Translations under genes and position numbers: made by a program | The notes under the pieces: generated by a model | The model's database searches: none | Seen by the model: only the letters and a program-made list of their open reading frames with translations | What the model was told of the DNA's origin: nothing | NCBI GenBank assembly: GCA_018136815.1 | Contig: CM030935.1 | Coordinates: 4,241,511 to 4,305,510, forward strand | Direction: 5' to 3' | Origin: Isochrysis galbana | Taxonomy: Eukaryota; Haptophyta; Isochrysidales; Isochrysidaceae | DNA: 64,000 nucleotides | Shown here: piece by piece, positions 51,811-61,892 of the stretch | Layout: every line of letters starts with the position of its first letter | Position numbering within the stretch: position 1 is the stretch's first letter

Positions 51811-52179
51811 TCATTGCAGCGCCTGGCGCGCCTTGACTCGTTCTGCGTGGTTCCGCAGAGCATGAGGGTCTTGGCTGTGTAGCAGCTTCGCTTCCTCGGC
51901 CAGCTTAGCGTACATAGCTCTGCGGCACACCATCCAGTTGCTGCCGCACAGCAAGCCGAAGACAGTTGCTCCCCATGTCGCAGCTGCTACTGGTCCAGCT
52001 GCCGTCAAATATCGGAGAGTGAAGATGGCCAGCCCACCAGCAGCTCCCGTGGCGAGCGATGGGCGAAGGCACGGCGCGTTCGTGAACGTCCTCACCGCTT
52101 CCCAACGGGCCACAGCCCGGTCCGCTGCCATATCCTCCTGCGTTAGAGCATGTCTCGGCCTCTCCACCATCGCTGCCAA
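51811..52179 (-). CDS. COX20: COX20-like cytochrome c oxidase assembly protein
   Basis: This single frame of 122 residues has a short N-terminal helix region, then NAPCLRPSLATGAAGGLAIF (PC.R.S..G pattern of COX20). Two hydrophobic helices follow, the second ending CGSNWMVCRRAMYAKLAEEA, equivalent to the CW..CR.NY.K motif. Length and helix layout match the family (118 in human). COX20 is an inner mitochondrial membrane chaperone for newly made COX2 in cytochrome oxidase assembly. The start MAAMVERPRH has a second Met at position 4. No intron is needed. Similarity is short, as is usual for this family. Confidence 0.68.
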   Translation of the reverse strand: MAAMVERPRHALTQEDMAADRAVARWEAVRTFTNAPCLRPSLATGAAGGLAIFTLRYLTAAGPVAAATWGATVFGLLCGSNWMVCRRAMYAKLAEEAKLLHSQDPHALRNHAERVKARQALQ

Positions 52180-52548
52180 CGACGGTACACGATGAGGCGG
52201 TTTTTTTGTCCCATTTCACAGTAAATTCACAACATCGCAATCCCCCTCCTCGTCCTGGGAGTTGGCGGGGGGCGATCGATCGTGGAGAGCACGGCTGCTC
52301 TGCTGCTCTGCCTGCGCCTACACCCAAAGTCGAGTTGTTTTCACATTTCATTTCTGGGAGGTGCTGGGCTAGGCGGCTTTCCTAGCCCCTCTTGGCAACT
52401 GGCTTTTAGGGCGGTCAAACAGCAAACAGGGGCTTTTCAACGACTAGTAAGGGTTGGGCTGCATTTTTGACCGTGGCGCGATGCCCAATACCAATAAAAA
52501 ACCTCCCGGGGGGGGGCTACCTGACGCTACGAAAATCTTCGCCAAGAA

Positions 52549-53043
52549 ATGGTGCGATTCGCCCCCCCTCTCTCCCCCTCCGTCACGCGCGCTCACGCTC
52601 ATCTACCCGTAAAGAATTGGCGGTCGCGCCCGCGGGGGGATCGGTTCCTTTATTTATATCTAAGCTACATTCGGCATTTGATTCCCGCCCGATGCAGCGC
52701 CGTGTCGGGCTGCCGACAGTCCGACCACCCCCTGACCCTCTGGCATCATTGCCCGCGCAGCCCACCCAGCACATCACAGCGCGCGCACGCGGCTGTGCGG
52801 GCCAAAACCGTCCTCGCCAACTCAGGCAACTTTGTCATCCTAGCAGCAGTGCAGCCAGAAAAAAGCAAGGCGACCCCATCGCTCCTCGTCGTTCAACCAG
52901 GCAGCGAACAACAACACATACTCAAAATATGTCTATGGGACCAAAGGCTCTCCGTGTCACAGCGCGGGGGGTGCATCGCCCAGGCGCAGCTGTGGTATGC
53001 GCGCGTCTTCAACTCCACGTTCGTCCTGCCCACGGAAGTGTAA
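52549..53043 (+). CDS. Unknown protein in the ORF island, well-formed C-terminus
   Basis: The frame is open from 52549. The first 80 residues (Pro/Arg/Ser-rich) may be untranslated. The C-terminal part, KTVLANSGNFVILAAVQPEK, LLVVQPGSEQQHILKICLWD and AQLWYARVFNSTFVLPTEV, is beta-rich and protein-like. No family is recognised. The true start is unclear. Confidence 0.35.
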   Translation: MVRFAPPLSPSVTRAHAHLPVKNWRSRPRGDRFLYLYLSYIRHLIPARCSAVSGCRQSDHPLTLWHHCPRSPPSTSQRAHAAVRAKTVLANSGNFVILAAVQPEKSKATPSLLVVQPGSEQQHILKICLWDQRLSVSQRGGCIAQAQLWYARVFNSTFVLPTEV

Positions 53044-53080
53044 CTCACGTTCCCATCTTTTCTGTCGCGTTTACTAAACA

Positions 53081-53536
53081 ATGGGCAACTCCGCCGGGCG
53101 AATCGACAATCACGGCTTCGGAATCGGCAAGTATGACGTCGACAAACAAGACCCCAAGAATGCACAGGTTATCGCGGGATGCAAAATGACCATCTTCTCC
53201 GAGGCCGGCTTCAAAGGCGAACACACAACCATCAACGGCCCGTCGATGCTCAGCTCAGAAGACGTGCGGTGGGAGGACGTCGATCTACAGGCGATCGGGT
53301 GGACTCAACCAGTGCGCTCCCTGAAAATCGAGTGTCATCCGGACTCGGCAGCGGCCAAACGAAACAGCAAATCTCAAGCTGAAGTAACCAAAATATTCGC
53401 AAAGGGAGCCGCATTCTTGCTAGGAGCCATCGTGCTCGCAGTCGTAGTTGTAATCATTCTCTTGTTGAAATTACTCGACAAGCGGTCCACCGAAAAAAAT
53501 CCAAAGGGACACGACGCTGCGCCACAGGCTAAATAA
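53081..53536 (+). CDS. Crystallin-motif protein with C-terminal membrane anchor
   Basis: 151 residues starting MGNSAGRIDN, which fits an N-myristoylation signal (MGNS). Residues about 32-85, KMTIFSEAGFKGEHTTINGP with WTQPVRSLKIE, resemble a beta/gamma-crystallin Greek-key unit (aromatic-x-G.. then S). Residues about 108-132 (KGAAFLLGAIVLAVVVVIIL) form one membrane helix, followed by a short basic tail. The stop is at 53534. Codon use is more A/T-rich than in the host genes. Its function is unknown; a structural or envelope-like role is speculation. Confidence 0.6.
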   Translation: MGNSAGRIDNHGFGIGKYDVDKQDPKNAQVIAGCKMTIFSEAGFKGEHTTINGPSMLSSEDVRWEDVDLQAIGWTQPVRSLKIECHPDSAAAKRNSKSQAEVTKIFAKGAAFLLGAIVLAVVVVIILLLKLLDKRSTEKNPKGHDAAPQAK

Positions 53537-53701
53537 AAAGAGAACTCAAACAATCCACACGGGGAGTGTTCGTGTTAATGGGCATTACCACCTGAAACCT
53601 GCAAGTTTGTACCTTAATAAGTGGGTCCTTTAAGTAGAGCTTATACCGTCCACACGGGGGGCACTTGCGAAAAAAACAACCAAACCTGAGGTTGCACTCT
53701 C

Positions 53702-53881
53702 TCATACTGACAATGACGCGCGATAGCGCAATAGAAGCGCTCCTGGCACGCGGAACTCGCGCAGCCAAGGAGCCAAGGCCATTGGATGTATACCGCACTC
53801 CTCGTGTGTCAGCTTGAACTTCTTTTCGATGTCGTAAAAGCTGTGGTATGGGTTAATGTACCCATGCTTCTTTTCGAGCAT
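53702..53881 (-). CDS. Small ORF, 59 residues, in the ORF island
   Basis: It reads MLEKKHGYINPYHSFYDIEK, then KLTHEECGIHPMALAPWLRE and ends RYRASLSV. The charged and aromatic composition looks like real protein. No family is recognised. Confidence 0.35.
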   Translation of the reverse strand: MLEKKHGYINPYHSFYDIEKKFKLTHEECGIHPMALAPWLREFRVPGALLLRYRASLSV

Positions 53882-54644
53882 GAGGTAATTAATGCCTATA
53901 TATATACCGGATACCGGTCTTATTTATCAATCAATGGCGTAGGGATACGAAAAGTCGTTCGCTCCTACAAGCACCCTCCTGAGCTTCACTCGTACGCGAG
54001 GGAAAGGAATTGGCCCACCAAGGGTGATACACACTTCGTCATTCCGGTCATCATATGTGGCAGACCGGAATGAAGCTCGCGAATTGTGAATGAAGCGCGA
54101 CGCGTGATTTCTCTGAAAGCCGAACCTCCACCGACCCATCCGACTGAATGAAGCTTGAACTGCTCTTGGACCTCGATGTTGAAAAAACCTTCTAATATAA
54201 CTTTCAACTTTTGCAATACACCCAGGGAGCACTGTGAGTTCAATCCGTTGGGTCCCGGAAAGCGTGCGCACCTCGAAAGAAAGCGCGCAGCACACACACC
54301 TCCAGAAGAGCCCAACCAAGCCCAAGCCGACATGGGACGACAAACGAAAAAACGCATAGACACCAACGCCTTTTGACAACTCTTCGAGCACGTGGATAAT
54401 GAAGATCTGGCACCGAGCCCCAAACTCCTAAGACTGGCAGAGAGACTTGGCATAGAACACACCGTCAGGACAAGAAGCTAACACACGCGCGAGCGACCAA
54501 GGATAGCGCCATAGCGCCCCGGGCGGGGAAGGCGAGGCGCCCAGTAGCATATCAACTATCAACATGGAACATGGGGGAAGCTGTTAGGTTGGGCCCTCAC
54601 AACGCGGCGTTCATAGCCACGCCGCAAATCAAAGAAGCCTCAAC

Positions 54645-54845
54645 AGGCCCATCTCACCCCCCTCCCAACGCTAGGCCCAAGGTAGTGCACGTGGGCGAGG
54701 ACCGACCCCCGAAACCGAAGAACAAGAAATGAGGGGGGAGTGGGAAAGAGGGAGTGGAGGAGGCAAGGGCGACGGCAGCGGGGTCTCGGAGGAAGGAGTG
54801 TATACAGTAGCTTAGCGGACTTTCTCAAGATTTTTTTTTACTGTC
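54645..54845 (-). mobile_element. LINE 5' UTR fragment
   Basis: The reverse strand reads A-run, TCTTGAGAAAG, CCTCCACTCCCTCTTTCCC and GGGGGTCGGTCCTCGCCCAC. It matches the LINE 5' end at lower similarity than the others, hence an older copy. Confidence 0.6.
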
Positions 54846-55285
54846 CAACACGGCGGGGGAGGATCGGAGTTTAACACCTAGTAGAACAACATATTGCAGA
54901 GCTGCAGAGTTAGCTGCACCACCAGTCACAAGGTCACAACTCTCTGTTTGTACCACGAAAAGCGTTAGCGTCAGCCACGCCAGTGACATTCACCTGTACA
55001 CAACGTCGCTTGATCGACCGGTTTCGAAGCATGATTGATGCGCGTGCGAACGTTGCAGAGAACGCCATAAGAACGCCCAGGCATCGGAGTAGACAGTGGG
55101 CTTAAGAAAGGCGACCTGAAAAGCATTTCCCCGCCCCCCTTTCCGCCACTTGTAGTTCGAAGGGCGGCCGTGTCTATTGATGCAGTTACTAAAGCGGCCA
55201 TTCCCAAGAATTACCGGAGAGGAGACTGAGGCCGATGGCTGGAATGGAGTCTGAGAATCATGCAGCCAGTGGCACAGGTAGCGGC
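54846..55285. other. Intergenic, no gene recognised
   Basis: Mixed composition. Overlapping minus-strand frames (54990-55634) are shadows of the gene at 55286. Confidence 0.4.
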
Positions 55286-55624
55286 TTACGACATCGCGAC
55301 GCCACCGGAGCCGCTCATGAGCTTCACGGCGACAAATCCGCCGACGGCGACCAAACCAACACCCGCAGCCGTCATCACATAAGGGTTTTGGTAAACCATA
55401 GGCGCCTCGGGGGGCGGAGGAGGAGTGTGTGGCGGCAAGAGCGGAGATGGTGAGTTCGGCGATGGCGGTGGAGGGGAAATGCAGAGCGAGGGGTCGACCT
55501 TCATGCCGTTGACGAAGCAGGGAGGGTGCTCCGACGGCGGCGAGGCCGCGGTCTCTCCCACAGGAGATCCGGCACCCACTGCGACGAGCGCGAGGAGAAC
55601 CGCGCGGAGGAGGAGCGCCGCCAT
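55286..55624 (-). CDS. Small secreted or membrane protein with Pro-rich stalk
   Basis: 112 residues from MAALLLRAVLLALVAVGAGS, a clear signal peptide. A short Cys pair follows (PPCFVNGMKVDPSLC), then a stalk of SPPPPSPNSPSPLLPPHTPP. A C-terminal helix (VMTAAGVGLVAVGGFVAVKL) may anchor it. Pro-rich stalks are typical of algal wall or surface proteins. No family is recognised; function unknown. Longer open sequence upstream is poly-Gly/Arg from the homopolymer tract, so I start at this Met. The start sits about 45 bp from a long C-run. Confidence 0.5.
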   Translation of the reverse strand: MAALLLRAVLLALVAVGAGSPVGETAASPPSEHPPCFVNGMKVDPSLCISPPPPSPNSPSPLLPPHTPPPPPEAPMVYQNPYVMTAAGVGLVAVGGFVAVKLMSGSGGVAMS

Positions 55625-55670
55625 CGGTGGGCAAACGAATCTAGACGCTCTCACACGTGATTCTCCGCCC

Positions 55671-55675
55671 CCCCT

Positions 55676-55706
<31 letters not shown>

Positions 55707-55712
55707 TCTCCC
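55671..55712. repeat. Poly-C tract
   Basis: Nearly 30 consecutive C followed by CTCTCTCCCC, upstream of the small secreted protein gene (poly-G on its coding strand). Confidence 0.8.
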
Positions 55713-55762
55713 CTCTCCCGAACCCGCCCCAATCGATGATGATGGCGTATTTCCTCTCTCTA

Positions 55763-55795
55763 TTGAAAAAAAATCTGAAGATTCAGGGACAAACA
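55763..55795 (+). mobile_element. LINE 5' terminus scrap
   Basis: A-run, then ATCTGAAGATTCAGGGACAA. It is continued after the mini-MITE at 55805. Confidence 0.55.
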
Positions 55796-55804
55796 CCTAC
55801 TACA

Positions 55805-55904
55805 ACCTAGATGGGGAATACGTATTTACCGTATTTGGCCACTGGCCAAATACATATGTATTTGGCTGTATTTGCAGGCCCCAGCACCGTATTTCCCATC
55901 TAGG
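55805..55904. mobile_element. 100-bp hAT-like mini-MITE
   Basis: Ends CCTAGATGGGGAATACG and CGTATTTCCCATCTAGG are inverted. CCTACTACA flanks it on both sides (55796-55804 and 55905-55913). Inside is a palindrome TTTGGCCACTGGCCAAA. The 8-9-bp duplication suits hAT. Confidence 0.75.
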
Positions 55905-55913
55905 CCTACTACA

Positions 55914-56429
55914 GACTACCCTATAGCTGTGAATGACAGTGGGTAGGTAGGGTCTAGAAAGACAGAAAATACAGCTCTTTTTGGCTTTCCAAAAAAACAG
56001 TGTAAAACAGGGCAAAAAACATATATACATATACAGGGTGGGGGGGCTCTCCCCCTCTTCTCCCCCGTTGGAGCGTAACGACCTCTGTGCGTCGCTCGCC
56101 GCCGCGTTGCGCCCCCCTCCCCCCTTTGGCCCAGGCCTGAGTTTCGTTTCGGACCCGCTCAAATTTCGTTTCGATATTTCGCACGCATTTCGCTAAGTTT
56201 CGGGCCCGCTCCACGCTCCACCCAAATTTCGGGGGTGTTTTGCTTTGCTCTCGGTTATAATGGCGCTAGCGCGCTCCGCGCGCATCGATACGCACCTAAC
56301 TAACATTATACAGTATTAGCATACGTGCTATGCTCTACACTAACTATATACAACTCATACGGACGCAATCAACAGTAAGTTAGTAAGTGCTTCGTCGCCA
56401 TTGGCTCAGTGAAGCCGTGGGAGATATGA
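55914..56429. other. Intergenic, no gene recognised
   Basis: Contains AAAAACAGTGTAAAACAGG-type sequence like the hAT MITE at 21071, and TTTCG-rich AT stretches near 56160. No gene is seen. Confidence 0.4.
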
Positions 56430-56690
56430 GATATGCATGCCCTACCTCGACGATGTGGGCATCTGGTCGACAGGTGTTGGCGCTGATCAGCAGGCTCGCT
56501 CTAATGCGTCGTTCGAGCAAACGAGCAAATGCTTAACCGTCTTGATTTGTGCTGGAGCGGCTCGAGTGGGCCGGCCTCACGTGCAAGATGAGCAAATGCA
56601 TATTCTTATTCTTCGCCACCGCCGCCGAGTACCTCGGCCACGTGGTCTCGCGGGAAGGTTTGAAGATGGACCTCGAGTCCTCGTTCTCTC
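56430..56690 (+). mobile_element. Ty3/gypsy reverse transcriptase fragment (fossil)
   Basis: The plus strand encodes MPYLDDVGIWSTG (YLDD active-site box). About 40 residues later comes an AGLTCKMSKCIFLF..YLGHVVSREG segment, the order found in gypsy RTs. Only this short part of an old, broken element remains; no LTR is seen nearby. Confidence 0.7.
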
Positions 56691-56989
56691 TCTCTCTCTC
56701 CTCTTTTTCTGGTGAGCGCTCCTGGTTCTGCTCATCAGAGGGGGTTTGTTTAACGTATGTTTCCGGCCTGTTACTGTCAACGTTTGAGTGCAGAGTGTTG
56801 ATTTGGGTGTTTTTACCCACTGTATCGCCTTTTGGTGACCTGCAGCCCCCTGAGTACCCCAAGCCGCGAGTCTTCCGAGTCATCCTTTCGAGTCTACGAG
56901 TCCCTACGAGTCCCAAGTAAGCGGTATCCGCTCGCCGCGCCCTTTCTTACATCCTCCGTCCCTCCGATTCGCGTTCCGCGCCACTCACC

Positions 56990-57155
56990 ACTCTCCCGTC
57001 CATTTCACATGCCCGTCATTTGCCCTCCCCGTTCTCCCGATGAGCCCGTTCCGGGCTCCCCGGATGAACCGTGCGCCGCGCTAGCCGCCGGTGCGCCCTC
57101 GCGACTCGTTTCCAAAGACCAAAGAGGAAACGAGCTTCGCTCCGACACATGCGTG
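56990..57155 (+). repeat. Dispersed repeat shared with 48138-48302
   Basis: CCCGTCATTTGCCCTCCCCG and GCGACTCGTTTCCAAAG are present. This copy carries an extra ACCAAAG. Confidence 0.75.
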
Positions 57156-57159
57156 ACGA

Positions 57160-57495
57160 GAGGACCCCCCCCCCCGGTGTTTCCCCCCTAGCGACTAGCG
57201 AGTCGTCCGACGTAGGTCGTAGGTCGGCCGCCTCATTGGGTTTTCCCTCATTGTAGATTGTCGCTTGTAGCTTGTGGGGAGTCATAATGGATTAATAATG
57301 GGAGATGGGAGCCGAAGGTTTGCGAGGGGGGAGATTTGAAGGGGGATGCATAGGTGTATGTGTCTGCTGTGGCATCAGCACGCGTCGAGATGCACGGGCA
57401 AGTGCGCTGAGGGTTGTCGTGATAGTACCGGGCTAGTGGCACTAGCTAGTGGCAATAGGCAATAGGCGTGGTACTAACGCTCAAAAAAATAGAAG
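57160..57495 (+). repeat. Retroposon 3' part (GGTACTAACGCTCA family) with A-tail
   Basis: It runs from a C-run and GGTGTTTCCCCCC through GCCTCATTGGGTTTTCCCTC and GTACCGGGCTAGTGGC to GTGGTACTAACGCTCAAAAA. It is shared with the other copies of this family. Confidence 0.7.
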
Positions 57496-57499
57496 GGTA

Positions 57500-58538
57500 G
57501 CATAAGGGCGTTGTCGGATGGGAGGAACCGGTCTGGCGATAGGTTTAGCCCAGAATTTTCAGAAGTGATTTTTCAACTAGTTCTAGCAAAATAGTCGAAC
57601 ATAAACAGGAAACACACGATTTCTAGAAATGCGAACACGGAGAAACAGCTAACCTTCGACCTTCGACAGGCCAATACGCGAACAAGGCGAAGCAGCGGCT
57701 AACCTTGGCGCAAGAAGTGGTTGGGAACGCGCCAACAGTGCGAGGCGGCGTGAGGGGGGGGGGGGGGGGGGCGAGTCACGCGCGCTTGCTCATGCCAAAG
57801 CAACGCACAACCCGCCCATTCCCGACCACTCCGAAACACGCTGGCTAGGGTCATGCATGCCATTGTGCAGCCGTTGCGCGCGAAACGCGGGGGGGGGGGA
57901 GGAAGAGGATGGGGGAGGGAGGGAGAGAAGGAGGGAGGGAGGGGGGGGGGGGGGGGGGAGGGAGAGGGAGCGAGAAAGGGAGGGAGGGAGCGAGAGGGAG
58001 AGAGAAGCGCACACACAAACGAGATCACGTTCGTCATGCGGCAGTGGATGAGGAAATCATGCAGGAAGGACATGCGGGCATGCAGTGGAGTACACAAGAT
58101 TGCAGGATGAAAAGAAACACGTGGACTGGCGAAAGGGTAAGACCTTGCATCCCGGCAAATACACAAAAGCCCTCGGCAGCTGGTAGAATAATAGCGACGG
58201 CACATCCTTGCGTGTGCTGTGCGGCCGTGCACCGTGTCCACTCGAGGATGGGAATGGGCACGGCGATAATATGCATCCATGTGCGTCCACGCGTTGACGG
58301 CCTGGCGTACAAGAACCCACAGATGAAGAGTCGGGGCTCCGCCCACCCCTCAAACATGGGGCATGCCCATCCAAGAGATTGCGCCTCCAATTGGGCGCTG
58401 TCCTACACGCAGTGAACACCAGATGGAGGCGTTGTGATTGAGCGATGTCCGGCGGCAATGTACAACGAAATTGGAGCGTTGAACCTAAGACTCGGACGAG
58501 ACGCGCGCCGCCCCGGAGGGCGACCTCACACGTCCGAA
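57500..58538. other. Intergenic, no gene recognised
   Basis: A G-rich/purine tract runs 57750-58010, with a possible LINE 5' scrap (AATTTTCAGAAG, reverse) at 57553. The rest is probably 3' flank of the F-box gene. Frames on both strands are compositional. Confidence 0.4.
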
Positions 58539-59495
58539 TCAGGCGCAGAACGTATTGTTGAGGAAGACGTTGGGCTGGTTTGGCAATGGGGAGCGTGCAA
58601 ATTCTGCACTCTCCGAGATGCCCTCCCACGTCCACGCAGGCCATCGAGAGGGGCTAGAAAACGGCGGCCACTCTAGGTAGCCGCCCTGCTCCCAATCTGC
58701 CGGCCACCACCAAAGGAAGAGGAGCATCAGCAGCAGCGTGATGAGGGTCTGGTGCCGAGCGCGCTGCCAGTAATACTCCTCGAGCCATGTCTCTTGCCAT
58801 GTCGAGACGGCGCCACGCCCCGCGATGGGTACCTCGGCCTTGTCGACGAAGCGGACGGTAGTCACAATGGCGGTCTCAAACCAGGAGGCGAAGGTGCGGA
58901 ACGAGTCAATACCGTCCTCTCCCTCCTTGAGGGGGGTGAATGTTGCCTCGAACGAGCGGCCACACTTCCGGCATGAGCAGCCGACGGAGATCGAGGGCTC
59001 ATCGCCCGGCAGCTGCCGCAGAATCTCGGTGCGTTCGGCTGCTCGCTCCTTGAGTCCATCGTCCCATGTGAAGGCGCGCCATGCCTGCCTATGATCGCAG
59101 ATGCACGCGTGATAGTACAGATCGCGCCAGTCGGGGTCGTGTGCTCCGGATGAGCGCCGCGAGCTCATCCTGCCGAGCGTAAGCATCCTGCCGAGGGCCC
59201 TCGAGCAAGCGATCTCGAGCATATCTCCACCGATTCGCGCTGTCACGCACAACTCCTTCCATATGGCATTAGAGCGCGAGAGCTCGTGCATCGCACGGCA
59301 GGTGCACGCGGCACGCAGCAGGTCGTGCACACGCAGCAAAGAGAGGGCTCTGCGGAGACAGTCGTCCGGCAGAGAGAGAAGGTGTGCTGAAGGCTGCTCG
59401 GACGGCTCAAGATGGCTAGTGATGTCGACGGGCGAGGGGGTGGACGGCATCCGCTCCTTCGCCCGGCGCAGCCGCAGCCCGCGTGCCGTGCCCAT
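58539..59495 (-). CDS. F-box protein with C-terminal hydrophobic segment
   Basis: An uninterrupted frame of 318 residues. Residues about 38-85 form an F-box: LLSLPDDCLRRALSLLRVHD, LLRAACTCRAMHELSRSNAI and WKELCV. The middle has DPDWRDLYYHACICDHRQAW, a motif seen after F-boxes, and a Cys cluster GCSCRKCGRSF that may bind zinc. Near the end, TLITLLLMLLFLWWWP could be a membrane helix. F-box proteins link substrates to SCF ubiquitin ligases; the target here is unknown. The zinc-like cluster and helix suggest a membrane-linked adaptor. The start is the first Met after the purine tract; MPSTPSPVD, 15 residues on, is an alternative. Confidence 0.7.
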   Translation of the reverse strand: MGTARGLRLRRAKERMPSTPSPVDITSHLEPSEQPSAHLLSLPDDCLRRALSLLRVHDLLRAACTCRAMHELSRSNAIWKELCVTARIGGDMLEIACSRALGRMLTLGRMSSRRSSGAHDPDWRDLYYHACICDHRQAWRAFTWDDGLKERAAERTEILRQLPGDEPSISVGCSCRKCGRSFEATFTPLKEGEDGIDSFRTFASWFETAIVTTVRFVDKAEVPIAGRGAVSTWQETWLEEYYWQRARHQTLITLLLMLLFLWWWPADWEQGGYLEWPPFSSPSRWPAWTWEGISESAEFARSPLPNQPNVFLNNTFCA

Positions 59496-59504
59496 CCCCG
59501 CTCA

Positions 59505-59825
59505 GCCGGCCTCGGGAGCGGAGGGGGGAGAAGGGGAGGGAGGGGGGCGGGGGGAGGGAAGGGGGGGGGGGCGCGGGGAGGAAGGGGAGGAGGGAGACGG
59601 CCAGAGGGAGGGGAGAGAGAGAACGAAAAGAGGGACGGGAGACGAGAGAGAGAGAGAGACGGAGACGGCGGAGAGGGAAGAAGATGACCCTCTCTAGAGA
59701 GAAGACACCAGAGGAGAGAGAGAGTTCGAGAAGTCTCATTGTTGAAGCGGCCGCGGGCGGCCGCGGGGGGGAGGGGGTGGGGGGGGGGGGGGGGGGGGAA
59801 GAGAGGGAGAAAGAAGAGAATTTGT
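59505..59825. repeat. Long purine-rich tract upstream of the F-box gene
   Basis: GGGGA/GAGA-rich over about 300 bp, with a G-run at 59775-59798 and a palindromic GCGGCCGCGGGCGGCCGC at 59748. Confidence 0.65.
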
Positions 59826-61892
59826 CAACTTTTTTAGGAGGAACAGAAAGAAGAGCAGTGCGATTGGGATAAAGTACTTTCGTGAGGAGCGGGGGGGGAG
59901 AAGAGAGAAAGAACTCGCTATGTACTTCAGTTACCTCAACTCCACTTGCTTCCGATTCCCAATTCTCTCACACAAGCTATTTTCACCTGTCGAGTACAAC
60001 TTGTAGAGCTCTAGCCTCCATTTATTACTCTAACCTTGTTCGGGAACAGCCTTACGGATAAAACTCCTTACTGCTTACTGCCGGAGCACCGAAACAGGTG
60101 CTTCGGCTCGGTTTCTCCCGTACAGTATGGGTGCACCATTAACTGTTTACTGCCGGAGCATGCAAATGGATGCTTCAAACGACATATTTCGTCCCTGCTC
60201 GCCAACGCCTTGACGGGTGCCCATGAGGTGCTGGGGGAGCCTCAGGGACATCCTTCCCCACATTCCCACCCATTTTCAACACAATAGGTCGAGATTGTAG
60301 TATGGAATTATGGAGAAAATAGGCCCAGGGGCGAAGCAGCCATTTGGATGCTTCAGTTTACCAAATAATCCACGTGTGCACGTTAGAAAGAGGTGTGAGA
60401 GGTTGAGGGGAGGGCGGCGCGGCGCAACGGAGTGGGACTGGGAGGGAGAGGGGGGGGGGGGGAGGGGGAGGGGGGGGGGGGGAAGGGCGTCGTTTTGGAC
60501 TATTGCCGCCGTACTCCTTCTCGTCCGGCCACGTCCGCCGCCTCCCTCCTATCTCAAGCGCGCGATCGACAATCCAGCCAAGTGGCTCAAGTTGGTTCCA
60601 GTTCCAGTTCAGAGCCTTCGAATGTTTCGAGCGTCGCCGCGATTGATATGGAGTGGCGGCCGTGGCTAGGGTCGCCCCGCTCGTCGTTGTTACCCGTCCG
60701 TCCCGCTCGGATGATTCGCAAGGTCCGCAACCGCTGGCGTGTATGGACGGCGGTGCGCGGGGCGCAAGGCTCGATATCGTATACCTGGCTGCCGTTGTCT
60801 CCGTCGCTGGCGTCGGCTCTCGACGCAGGCAGAGGAAGGCCGGAGGACGGGCTTGGGCGAGGGCGAGCGCGACGACGGAGCGGACATGGCTGGGCGGATC
60901 GGGGTTGATAGGCTGAGGCTAAGGGATTGGAGAGGTTTGGTATTGAGGTAGTGTTGAGAACGAGGGACGAGAACGGGAACGAGAACGAGAACGAGAGCGA
61001 CGAACGAAGAACGACAGACGACAGACGGCCAGGGGCCGCTGGCCGCTGGACCGACGAGATGACACCACACTCACACTCACGTCAACACTCTCCGCACTAA
61101 CGTATCCTTATCACGGAACGCACAGGAACCCGCTGACAGACCGAACAAGGAAGAGAATGCCGACAAGAGAGCGACGGGGCGACGGACGATCCGACGGGGG
61201 CGACAGTTACGCACAGGAATAAGGAGGGAATCTTTCGAAAACCCTTAAGTGAGTTGATGAAGACCGAAGTAAAATAGCGCCACGGTATAATCCAACGGCC
61301 TACACCTGAGGGGGAATCAGGGTCACACAAGGGGGCGGTTCCTTGCACCGGCGCTACCTGAACGCGCGACTTAGCCTAAAAACGCGAGGAGCACGCAAGG
61401 AGGTAAGCGAGGTGAGGGGCAAGCAGGCGACAAGGGAGGCGACAAAGGAGGCGAGGGCAAAGAGGGCAAATGGCAAATGGACGAATGTAGGACCCTGCGA
61501 CGGTGACTAGTGGCTAGCCTGCAAGGAGGGGACATAGAAACGCAAACAACTTCTAAAACAAAAAGGTCGATCGCGGATGCTTCAAAGTGCCGGAGAGGCT
61601 TGTGAGGTGTCGCACTAATCTTGTGTTGAAGGACGTGATGCAGAATTGGGAGTCGTGTGTGCTTCCATGGGACTTGGAGATGATCCCAGATGAGCCCGAA
61701 GATGAGGAGTGAGCGTGTATTCTCGTGATTTAATACAAAATTACTAATATATTAGAGGCACCTGACGTCAGATCTGATGTATGATGCGCTAGATCGCGTT
61801 TGGTCCATTTCATCTGACGCCTAACGTTAGAAATTCCAACCGGGGCAACAGCTGAGTACGAAGTACTAAATACCTACAATACATCACAACAA
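59826..61892. other. Long intergenic stretch, no firm gene
   Basis: Repeated ACTGCCGGAGCA and GATGCTTCA motifs occur at 60070-60355. G-rich blocks occur at 60440-60485, and (GAACGA)n at about 60970-61010. A short plus-strand frame at about 61575-61710 ends LPWDLEMIPDEPEDEE and looks like the tail of a transposase or unknown protein. Nothing else is recognised. Confidence 0.4.

Larger units (their letters stand above)
52549..54640. mobile_element. Compact ORF island, possibly a virus-like element remnant (fossil)
   Basis: Two plus-strand frames (52549-53043 and 53081-53536) are spaced 37 bp apart. They are followed by a minus-strand small frame (53702-53881) and further short coding-like stretches on both strands up to a LINE fragment at 54645. 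Tight spacing, lower GC, a predicted myristoylated membrane protein and no introns are unlike the host genes here. No capsid, polymerase or ATPase was found, so the viral origin is only a suggestion. It looks broken in its right half. Confidence 0.35.

Noticed and set aside
57699-58644. Several long frames on both strands next to the F-box gene
   Set aside because: They overlap each other in different frames, include the homopolymer tract and lack any domain.
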